NCBI GenBank assembly: GCA_005881995.1
Contig: VBHV01000252.1
Location: 1-7,359, forward strand
Source: Chloroflexota bacterium
GTDB lineage: Bacteria; Chloroflexota; Ktedonobacteria; Ktedonobacterales; Ktedonobacteraceae
Direction of reading: 5' to 3'
DNA: 7,359 nt
Position numbers and translations under genes: made by a program. Positions 1-4,954 of the stretch are shown in pieces. The number at the start of each line of letters is the position of its first letter. Position 1 is the first letter of the stretch. The notes beneath the pieces were generated by a model, which did not search any database, had not been told where the DNA came from, and saw only the letters and a list, made by a program, of their open reading frames with translations.

Positions 1-278
1 AAAGTCGCGTTTGGCCCGAGACTCAACCAGGCAAAGCGCTGGAAAGGAGATGCACCTGCCTGAACCTGTCGAAAGACCAGCGCCGCTAGTATCGATTTCC
101 CTGCCCCCGCGTCTCCAGTCAGTACAACAGTGCTGGTTTGCGCCTCTGCCAACATACGCAGGATAGCGGTGGTTTCGTCCGCGCGCTGTAAAATAACGCG
201 GGAATCGGTAGATGGCGGTAATAGCGCGTGAACACTGAACCTGGAAACGTGAGGTAGCTGCGCCTGTGCCTGTTGCAT
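1..278 (-). CDS. P-loop NTPase, N-terminal part (3' end cut by window edge)
   Basis: Reading the minus strand from the ATG at 276-278, the frame stays open for 92 codons to base 3 and leaves the window, so only the N-terminus is visible. Residues 50-67 carry a Walker A P-loop in the strand-loop-helix setting expected of a nucleotide-binding domain (VVLTGDAGAGKS followed by a hydrophobic helix). The upstream residues (VILQRADETTAILRMLAEA) resemble the lead-in helix of NB-ARC/STAND or AAA-type ATPases. This assignment to NB-ARC/STAND is an inference, because the Walker B motif and any sensor or repeat domain lie outside the window. An in-frame ATG at 366-368 exists, but it falls inside the group II intron and would be removed by splicing, so I chose 278. 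No convincing Shine-Dalgarno precedes it. Signalling or defence roles are common for such proteins, but nothing here shows a function. Confidence 0.72.
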   Translation of the reverse strand, partial: MQQAQAQLPHVSRFSVHALLPPSTDSRVILQRADETTAILRMLAEAQTSTVVLTGDAGAGKSILAALVFRQVQAGASPFQRFAWLSLGPNAT

Positions 279-338
279 AGAATTATCCGTGTCCCGTTTC
301 CACCCATACGAATAAAGATGTGCTCTTACACCCCTTTG
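279..338 (-). promoter_or_regulatory. NTPase leader, intron 3' exon
   Basis: These 60 nt lie between the predicted 3' splice site and the NTPase ATG. In the NTPase frame they are open throughout, and the exon begins exactly at a codon boundary (CAA at 338-336). After splicing, the frame therefore runs on into the 5' exon without a stop. No ATG lies in this frame in the 5' exon, so I read the segment as untranslated leader, but an N-terminal extension from a non-ATG start cannot be excluded. Confidence 0.4.
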
Positions 339-340
339 AT

Positions 341-489
341 GAAATAGGAAGCTAGCGCGTTGCCTCATCTCCAAAAGGGCTGGCGAGAGCAACTACAGCA
401 GGCACTCTCCGCTCCCGTACTGTGGTCATCCGCACGTTTCCAACTCCCCTTTCCCAAACCGAGCGGGCACCTTTCAATGCACTCGGCTT
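341..489 (-). ncRNA. Group II intron catalytic core, domains V and VI
   Basis: Domain V is exactly 34 nt, 489 down to 456. The lower stem pairs 489-481 with 456-464 and includes the AGC triad at 488-486. The two-base bulge CC lies at 466-465, and the upper stem 480-476/471-467 is capped by GAAA at 475-472. After a GG linker, domain VI pairs GAAA (453-450) with TTTC (344-341). It then pairs GGGGAG (449-444) with CTTCCT (351-346), leaving A345 as the only bulged base. The pairing extends four more base pairs (443-440 with 352-355). The reverse strand would not give the GAAA loop or AGC triad, so the orientation is secure. Confidence 0.9.
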
Positions 490-504
490 TCCAGAATTCC
501 CTCT

Positions 505-564
505 CTTGGTAGAGAGGCTCAGGAAGGGCTTACGCATTTCACGGCCTTCCAACTCTCTGCCAAG
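505..564 (-). ncRNA. Group II intron domain IV stem-loop
   Basis: On the minus strand, CTTGGCAGAGAG (564-553) pairs with CTCTCTACCAAG (516-505) with a single mismatch. An inner GGAAGG/CCTTCC stem follows. It sits 15 nt before domain V, where intron-encoded proteins are normally inserted, so this is an empty domain IV. Confidence 0.7.
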
Positions 565-1098
565 GTGAGGTGGATTTCCTGCTTCCCTTCCCCTTGTGTG
601 CCGCTTTCCGGCACTCCGCGGTGGGGCATCACTCCCACGAGTACTATGAAAGCTCTGTCGCCATGCGTCTGCTGACGTGTAGGCGATCCCGTCCTGACGC
701 TCATCCGACGTGGTAGTGTGTGTAGGCCCCTCGTTCGCTTCCTTGCCCCAGTCATTGCTGGGTACTCATGGCAGAGAGACCTTGCCAGCCCGCACAGCAC
801 AGACTGGTGTTGCCATGTTGCCGCTTCAGGTATGCTGCGGCAGGCCCTCCCTTTGGCCGTTGGAAGCTAAGGTTCAGCCAATCCAGGTTTAGCCTCTATC
901 CCTTGCGGGAGTTCTTGCACACAAGACTTGCGGCGCCTCGCAGTACATACCTTCCTGTTGAGCCGCTTTCCTGACATGCTACTTTCCCCTTTGGGTTTCC
1001 CCGCCAGGTCGGTCAGGTGTCTTAGATGGTGGTGACTCTCGACCATCTCTCTCTGTGAGGGAATCCGATGAGCGCCGAAACGGCGCACCTGTGAAAGG

Positions 1099-1107
1099 AG
1101 TATAACA
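1099..1107 (-). promoter_or_regulatory. Possible extended -10, close to the intron 5' splice site
   Basis: The minus strand reads TGTTATACT, an extended -10 (TGn plus TATACT) without a clear -35 at 16-18 bp. A start about 7 nt downstream would leave an exon of only a few bases and would remove most of the IBS pairing. If used, it would therefore make RNA that cannot splice normally. The same bases could simply be the intron's recognition site. Confidence 0.25.
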
Positions 1108-1145
1108 TATTGACACAGCAAGCAGGTAAGGAGGTACCTCTCGTG

Positions 1146-1154
1146 GTTATACCA
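1146..1154 (-). promoter_or_regulatory. Possible extended -10 promoter for the intron/NTPase transcript
   Basis: The minus strand reads TGGTATAAC, an extended -10 with five of six consensus bases. Initiation near 1139 would give a 5' exon of about 50 nt that keeps both candidate IBS elements, which suits a spliced leader. No good -35 is seen. Confidence 0.3.
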
Positions 1155-1166
1155 TAGCCAAAATAT

Positions 1167-1174
1167 GCTAATAT
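1167..1174 (+). promoter_or_regulatory. Possible fmt -10 element
   Basis: The plus strand has TGCTAATAT-like sequence here, a weak extended -10 with no recognisable -35 at the right distance. It would start transcription near 1181, about 60 nt before the fmt ATG. A TTGACA at 1110-1115 has no partner -10 at 16-18 bp and was not used. Confidence 0.2.
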
Positions 1175-1224
1175 GGAAAAAAGCTGTACACCATAGAAAA
1201 CAACGACTATTTTTCAATGAACGT

Positions 1225-1231
1225 AGAAGGG
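1225..1231 (+). promoter_or_regulatory. fmt ribosome binding site (decides the start)
   Basis: AGAAGGG lies 9 nt before the ATG at 1241. The in-frame ATG at 1217 has no Shine-Dalgarno and would add eight residues before the conserved LRIIYMGTPHFAVP start, so 1241 is preferred. Confidence 0.65.
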
Positions 1232-1240
1232 ATTTGCGCC

Positions 1241-2147
1241 ATGTTACGCATCATCTATATGGGAACACCCCATTTTGCTGTACCTGCTCTCGAGGCCCTG
1301 ATTGCCAATCGCGCGCCTGGAATTCTATTACCTGACGGCTGTGAAATTGTCACGGTGATTACTCGCCCGGATAAACCCGTGGGGCGCGGAAAAGAGATAG
1401 TCTTCTCGCCGGTCAAACAGGCTGCCCTGGCTCACGAAATCCCTGTCTGGCAGCCTGGATCATTGAAACGCCCGGAAACCATGGCAGCGCTGGCTGCCTA
1501 TTCAGCCGATCTCTACATCGTAGCTGCCTTCGGCCAGATATTGCCGCAGGCCGTCCTCGATTTGCCGCGTTATGGCACGCTCAATATTCATGCCTCACTC
1601 TTACCCAGATATCGCGGCGTCTCCCCCATCACCGAGGCTATATTGCAAGGCGATGTTGAGATAGGCGTAACGATCATGCTCATTGATGCAGGGGTGGATA
1701 CCGGCCCAATACTCTTGCAGCAATCCATCCCCATTAGCCGGCATGATACTACTGGCAGCCTGACCGAGAGATTAGCAAATGTGGGAGCGACAAGCATCGT
1801 ATACACGTATGCTGCGCAAAGAAGACGGAGAAATTGACTGGCATCGTCCAGCCGATCTATTAGCGCGCCAGGTCCGCGCCTATACACCCTGGCCCACTGC
1901 CTACACCAACTGGCGCAGTAAACTGGTAAAGATTGTCTCTGCGCACGCGCTCGTATCCGAAACACAGAAAGATGCGCCTGTCGGAACCGCGATGCTGCGT
2001 AAAGAAGACGGCGAACCGTCGCTCCAGGTCGTCACAGGAGAAGGAATGCTGGTAATCGACCGCCTGCAACTGGAGGGGAAGAAAGCTATGAGCGCCGGAG
2101 AATTTTTGCGAGGATTCCCACAGATCGTCGGAGATATGCTCGGATAA
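1241..2147 (+). pseudogene. fmt: Methionyl-tRNA formyltransferase, frameshifted with an internal deletion
   Basis: Fmt formylates Met-tRNAfMet using 10-formyl-tetrahydrofolate to prepare bacterial initiator tRNA. Residues 1-183 form a complete catalytic domain. It has the MGTPHFAVPALE start, the cofactor-side GRGKEIVFSPVKQ loop, the SLLPRYRG signature at 119-126, and the catalytic Asn115, His117 and Asp153 with the family spacing. The frame then stops at 1835-1837, giving 198 residues instead of about 310-330. The C-terminal domain continues in the +1-shifted frame from about 1785 to 2147, with YTRMLRKEDGEIDW and RAYTPWPTAYTNW. The usual linker (roughly LLLxTLxxLxxGxxxPxPQDE, about 22-25 codons) is missing at 1785-1793. 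A simple one-base error cannot explain both the shift and the lost linker. A deletion whose length leaves remainder 2 on division by 3 fits. Either the gene is broken in this genome or the assembly has collapsed here. Confidence 0.88.
1809..2015 (+). repeat. 24-bp imperfect direct repeat inside fmt
   Basis: Bases 1809-1832 and 1992-2015 match at 22 of 24 positions, and both encode MLRKEDGE in the same frame. The first copy is the conserved Fmt KEDG-IDW linker. The second precedes the β-strand region, where such a sequence is not a family hallmark that I know. Confidence 0.75.
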
Positions 2148-2154
2148 ATAGAGG

Positions 2155-2227
2155 AGGGCAAGGGAGTACGCCTCTACGAATAGGGGATGGGTCAGGCTTG
2201 TCCCCGCCCTGGCTTGTCCCTTGCCCT
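2155..2227. repeat. Intergenic inverted repeat with inner direct repeats
   Basis: AGGGCAAGGGA (2155-2165) and TCCCTTGCCCT (2217-2227) are perfect 11-bp arms around 51 bp. Inside, GGGGA (2183-2187) can pair with TCCCC (2201-2205), and GGCTTGTCCC occurs twice (2195-2204, 2211-2220). It lies between the convergent ends of fmt and the next minus-strand gene. This is where a bidirectional terminator or a REP-like dispersed element would sit. There is no T-run, so a dispersed repeat is the better guess. Confidence 0.6.
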
Positions 2228-2240
2228 TACCAGGATATGT

Positions 2241-2447
2241 TTACCGAGAGGTAGCTTTGGGCCGCGTAACCAGCGACGCGATGATACCAATCACACCTAG
2301 AGCAAAAAACGCGATAGCGTGTTTCCAGTGCATGTTCGAATCAGCAATAACATGGTTAATGTTTGGAACGAGGAAAAAAGCTCCCAGGGCCAGACCAACA
2401 ATTGCTACAAGAATTCCACCATAGAAAAGTGCCGGGTTGCTGTTCAT
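2241..2447 (-). CDS. Small two-helix membrane protein (paralog A)
   Basis: This 68-residue protein of unknown function starts at the ATG at 2445-2447. A TTG one codon upstream (2448-2450) is better spaced from the AAAGG at its 5' side and could be the true start. Two hydrophobic segments (about residues 9-26 and 43-61) flank a short polar loop with NINHVIADSNMHW. A basic tail, TRPKATSR, follows the second helix, which suggests both ends are cytoplasmic. It shares its plan with the neighbour at 2646-2834: an xNxALFYGxxxA start, two helices, and a TRxKA tail. Its own extended -10 promoter and the terminator hairpin upstream imply a separate transcript. I do not recognise the family. Confidence 0.75.
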   Translation of the reverse strand: MNSNPALFYGGILVAIVGLALGAFFLVPNINHVIADSNMHWKHAIAFFALGVIGIIASLVTRPKATSR

Positions 2448-2506
2448 CAATTTTCATTACCTTTCTTTTTTTGAAAGCACTTAATAATCCCTCATAGGAC
2501 GCCCCT

Positions 2507-2534
2507 ATTATAACAAATATCTCAAACTCTACAA
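2507..2534 (-). promoter_or_regulatory. Promoter of small membrane protein A
   Basis: The minus strand carries a perfect extended -10, TGTTATAAT (2515-2507). A weak -35, TTGTAG (2534-2529), lies 16 bp upstream of the -10 hexamer. Initiation near 2500 would give a leader of about 50 nt before the ATG at 2447. Confidence 0.65.
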
Positions 2535-2577
2535 GGGGATTAGCCAATATAGATACGACTTTTCCTGCTTACAGCAT

Positions 2578-2641
2578 GCAAAACAAGCAAAAAACCGGAA
2601 GATACTTAGTGTGGTATCTCCCGGTTTTTTGCTTGTTTTGC
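2578..2641 (-). terminator. Long bidirectional terminator hairpin
   Basis: Bases 2578-2598 and 2621-2641 are perfect 21-bp inverted arms. After one mismatch they continue as AGATAC (2600-2605) and GTATCT (2614-2619), so the stem has 27 pairs and an 8-nt loop. On either strand the inner GC-rich stem is followed by a TTTTTTGCTTGTTTT tract, which is the intrinsic terminator pattern. It lies 4 nt after the stop codon of the gene at 2646-2834 and would end its transcript. Confidence 0.88.
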
Positions 2642-2645
2642 AAAA

Positions 2646-2834
2646 CTACTTGGCAACCGCTTTGGAGCGAGTCATGAACATGCCGGCGACACCAGCAATG
2701 AGCAGAACCACTCCAACACCCAGACCTGTATAAGCACGTGCTGGATGCAGCCCACCGGTCAGGTAGTACACACCAACTGCCAGGGCGATAATGCCAACGG
2801 CGATAACAGCATAGAAAAGTGCGGCATTCTTCAT
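2646..2834 (-). CDS. Small two-helix membrane protein (paralog B)
   Basis: This 62-residue hydrophobic protein of unknown function starts at an ATG preceded by an AGAAAG purine tract about 8 nt away. Helix 1 covers about residues 5-25 (FYAVIAVGIIALAVGVYYL). A short loop with GGLHPARAYT follows, then helix 2 at about 36-53. The C-terminal tail TRSKAVAK is basic, so both termini are probably cytoplasmic. The pattern matches the gene at 2241-2447 closely enough to call the two tandem paralogs that have diverged. It has its own promoter, and a strong terminator follows directly, so it appears to be a monocistronic unit. Proteins of this shape are common and mostly uncharacterised, and the sequence does not show a role. 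Confidence 0.8.
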   Translation of the reverse strand: MKNAALFYAVIAVGIIALAVGVYYLTGGLHPARAYTGLGVGVVLLIAGVAGMFMTRSKAVAK

Positions 2835-2906
2835 GTTAAAATCTTTCTACCTCTTCTTTGGGACTTGGACAAAATATGCGCTTTAGCCTATCCAAAGCGT
2901 GCATCT

Positions 2907-2934
2907 ATTGTATCAAACGTATCTACCTCTTCAA
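2907..2934 (-). promoter_or_regulatory. Promoter of small membrane protein B
   Basis: The minus strand has -35 TTGAAG (2934-2929), a 16-bp spacer ending in TGA, and -10 TACAAT (2912-2907), which gives an extended -10. Transcription would start near 2900, about 65 nt before the ATG at 2834. It sits just downstream of uppP, with no clear terminator between them. Confidence 0.65.
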
Positions 2935-2979
2935 GCTGCATATGCATATCTAGAATAGCCATTTTGGGTAATTAATGAT

Positions 2980-3894
2980 TTAAGACGCCCTGCCATGCAG
3001 CACTGTTGCCAGCAAGACGAGCGAAACCAGCCCTAATGCCCAGCAGTAGTAGGCAAAAGGATTGAGTCTACCCGTCTCAAAGTACTTCATCAGGAACTTT
3101 GTGCTCAGATACGCGGCGACCCCGGATAATATCATCCCGGTTACTATCAGTAGCCATGCTGAAGCCGACTGGCCGATCAACTGGGGTATCTCAAGCACCG
3201 CCGCCAGCCCGATGAGCGGCGTACCGAGCAAAAAGGAGAAGCGCGCTGCATCCTCGTGATTGAGGCGCACTCCCAGGCCTGCAACCATTGTCACGCCAGA
3301 GCGCGAAATGCCCGGAATCAACGCGAGTGATTGTACTAACCCGACGATGATAGCCTCTTTCCACGTCAGAGAAGAAAGCGGGCGGAAACTTGCCTCGCGC
3401 TCCTTCGCGTTTGTAAGAGCCTCCTTCGCCTCTACTCGCCGCCGCATGCGCTCCCCCGCGAAAAGGATAGAGCCGTTGAGCACCAGGAACGCCGAGGCGA
3501 TGACCGGCGAAGCAAATAGGGTCTTGAGCGGCGTTTCTAAAAAGAGACCAATTAAACCCGCTGGAATGACACCGATAATGATGAGGAAGCTCACCCACTC
3601 ATCGGTACCGGTGCGAACTTCGCCCTCTTTGATACTTTTGAAGAGGGTCAAGATAATCCCCAACCAGTCGCGCCAGAAGTAGATCACCAGCGCGATGCTG
3701 GTGCCGAGATGCAGCGCCACAATGATGGGAAGAAAACAACTCTGACCTCCACAACCCGTATCGTTAATCAGGTTGGCCCAGCCAAAGAGTCCGGGTAAAA
3801 TCACCGTATGGCCGAGGCTGCTGATAGGAAAAAGTTCAGTCACACCCTGGAGCAGGGCCAGAAAAATGGTTTGCCAGATATTCAAATTCAACAT
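2980..3894 (-). CDS. uppP: Undecaprenyl-diphosphatase (UppP/BacA)
   Basis: UppP removes a phosphate from undecaprenyl diphosphate on the outer face of the membrane, so that the lipid carrier can be reused for peptidoglycan and other envelope polymers. The 304 residues are a multi-pass membrane protein of about family length. Both signature motifs are present: QGVTELFPISSLGH at 16-29 (Glu20, Ser25/26, His29) and PGISRSG at 194-200, the latter followed by LNHEDAARFSFLLGTP. Between helices 1 and 2 there is an extra loop with two cysteines (Cys48, Cys53). The central cytoplasmic stretch 147-170 is strongly charged. The ATG at 3894 has a GAGAG about 9 nt upstream and lies 13 nt after the mltG stop, so it is the last gene of the ruvX-mltG-uppP operon. 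Confidence 0.95.
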   Translation of the reverse strand: MLNLNIWQTIFLALLQGVTELFPISSLGHTVILPGLFGWANLINDTGCGGQSCFLPIIVALHLGTSIALVIYFWRDWLGIILTLFKSIKEGEVRTGTDEWVSFLIIIGVIPAGLIGLFLETPLKTLFASPVIASAFLVLNGSILFAGERMRRRVEAKEALTNAKEREASFRPLSSLTWKEAIIVGLVQSLALIPGISRSGVTMVAGLGVRLNHEDAARFSFLLGTPLIGLAAVLEIPQLIGQSASAWLLIVTGMILSGVAAYLSTKFLMKYFETGRLNPFAYYCWALGLVSLVLLATVLHGRAS

Positions 3895-3907
3895 GGGTGA
3901 TTACTCT

Positions 3908-4948
3908 CTAATGTGATAAGTATTTTTGCTCGTCTGCTATAAATTCCGCGTTCGTCTTTGCATACACATTATGCCCATCGGGTTTCGATAGGAAGAAGTA
4001 AAACTGGGTCGTCGGCGGGGCCGCCGCCGCCATCAGACTGGCCAGGCCAGGACTACAAATAGGGGTGGGAGGGAATCCCGCATGTGTGTACGTATTCCAG
4101 GGGCTGGTGGGAAGCACAAGGCGTCCTGCTGCCTGCAACGGCGTCCAATACTTCTTTGTGCCAGGCTGCGAGTCGCGCGCGTATTGTACCGTCGGATCCG
4201 CGTCCAGCTCACTGACAGTTTCAGCCGCCTCGCGCTGCACGATAGACGCGAGGATCACCATCTGGTAGACCGAGAGCTTATTCTGCTTTGCCAGCGTATC
4301 CAGGTGATTTTGCTGTACCTTGCTGGTAAACTCTTTCAACATGGTAGTGATAACGTCCTGGGCTGTCCCATTGACCGGAATGAGGTAGGTATCCGGGAAG
4401 AGGAAGCCCTCCATACTATTGCCCGGCGGAATATCTTTCAGAATTGGGAAATTGGCAGCGCCGGGAAACAAATTCGGGTGCATCACATATTTCAGAAAAT
4501 CTTGCTCATTGAATTTGGTGAGCGGCGGATACGCTGGATCGTTATGCGCAAACTTGTTCGCAATCTCCTCCAGCCGCCATCCCTCCAGGACAGTCACCGG
4601 CACGGCATCGGGCTGGGCGTGAAGCAGCAAGGCAATGATCTGATCAATCGTCATACTCGGACTGAGGTTGTACGCGCCTGCCTGTAGTTGCGTATCCAGC
4701 CCTTTAATCCTGGCCCAGATGCGAAAAGCGAGGGCGTTGCGAATCAGCCCATTTTCCTGGAGCGCATCAGCAATCTGCGCCCCGGATTCACCACTGTTAA
4801 TCACAAAAGGTTTCGTGCTTGTTGCATTGGCGTTGGCCGGCTGGAATACATCCGTCACCGTCGTCCACGTAAAGTAGACGATCCCAAATATCAGGAGACC
4901 AAGCAAAAGCACTGCAATGATGGCGGCGCGTGATCCTCGTCTTTTCAT
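3908..4948 (-). CDS. mltG: Endolytic murein transglycosylase MltG/YceG, with internal deletion
   Basis: MltG cleaves nascent peptidoglycan strands at the membrane and is thought to set glycan length. Residues 8-28 form one N-terminal membrane anchor. The exterior part has a LysM-like region (about 48-110) and VTVLEGWRLEEIA at 118-130. It then has EGFLFPDTYLIP at 180-191, ILASIVQREA at 232-241 with the probable catalytic Glu240, and ADPTVQYA at 250-257. SPWNTYTHAGFPPTPICSPG follows at 282-301, and the usual YFFLSKPDGHNVYA end. The family normally has about 20-25 residues between the catalytic Glu and the DPTV motif, with a form like PxIAxVYYNRL. Here Ala242 runs directly into ETVSELDADPTV, so this block is absent in frame (around 4215-4230). 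The protein may therefore be inactive or misassembled. ruvX ends 6 nt upstream. Confidence 0.93.
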   Translation of the reverse strand: MKRRGSRAAIIAVLLLGLLIFGIVYFTWTTVTDVFQPANANATSTKPFVINSGESGAQIADALQENGLIRNALAFRIWARIKGLDTQLQAGAYNLSPSMTIDQIIALLLHAQPDAVPVTVLEGWRLEEIANKFAHNDPAYPPLTKFNEQDFLKYVMHPNLFPGAANFPILKDIPPGNSMEGFLFPDTYLIPVNGTAQDVITTMLKEFTSKVQQNHLDTLAKQNKLSVYQMVILASIVQREAAETVSELDADPTVQYARDSQPGTKKYWTPLQAAGRLVLPTSPWNTYTHAGFPPTPICSPGLASLMAAAAPPTTQFYFFLSKPDGHNVYAKTNAEFIADEQKYLSH

Positions 4949-4954
4949 GTATTT

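Larger units (their letters stand above)
339..1088 (-). mobile_element. Complete ORF-less group II intron (750 nt)
   Basis: The minus strand from 1088 begins GTGCGCC, a group II 5' consensus, and immediately forms a GCGCCG/CGGCGC hairpin. Domain IV is a closed 60-nt hairpin (505-564) and contains no maturase gene. It is followed by domain V (456-489) and domain VI (341-453), and the intron ends in AT at 340-339. The branch A at 345 is the 7th base from the 3' end, as expected. Candidate exon contacts fit. GGTATG at 946-951 can pair with TATACT (1099-1104, IBS2). CTGTG, present twice in one terminal loop (793-797, 798-802), can pair with CACAG abutting the 5' splice site (IBS1). The order of elements resembles the lactococcal Ll.LtrB intron as I recall it. 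No reverse transcriptase ORF of useful length exists on either strand, so mobility or assisted splicing would need a protein from elsewhere. Overlapping ORFs of 66, 93 and 116 codons are by-products of open frames in the ribozyme. Confidence 0.85.

Noticed and set aside
119..307. 62-codon minus-strand frame starting at 307
   Set aside because: The overlapping frame from 278 has a well-formed Walker A motif and stays open to the window edge. This one ends within it and shows nothing.
352..800. Two open frames on the minus strand (66 and 93 codons) that look like arginine-rich proteins or a transposase C-terminus
   Set aside because: They overlap the structured domains II-VI of the group II intron, including domain V itself, and share no recognisable motif. 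The open frames follow from the GC-rich ribozyme sequence.
710..974. Two plus-strand frames (60 and 68 codons) in the fmt upstream region
   Set aside because: They are antisense to the intron, have no ribosome binding site and no conserved features.
339..1088. IS605-type right end with ωRNA, or a DGR template
   Set aside because: No TnpB/IscB or reverse transcriptase frame is adjacent. Domain V/VI geometry explains the sequence better.
1110..1115. TTGACA as a -35 for fmt
   Set aside because: No -10-like sequence lies 16-18 bp downstream.
867..1217. 116-codon minus-strand frame starting at a TTG opposite the fmt start
   Set aside because: It crosses the intron 5' splice site, has no ribosome binding site and no family resemblance. 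Its first half lies on the antisense of the fmt promoter region.
2937..2946. TGCATATGCA palindrome after uppP as an operator or terminator
   Set aside because: A 10-bp AT-rich palindrome is expected by chance, and there is no T-run or paired second site.
3191..3682. 135- and 140-codon frames overlapping uppP on either strand
   Set aside because: UppP signature motifs occupy the minus frame throughout. The others have no start signals or resemblance.
4082..4687. 201-codon plus-strand frame opposite mltG
   Set aside because: The minus-strand MltG motifs are clear over the whole stretch, so this is an antisense shadow.
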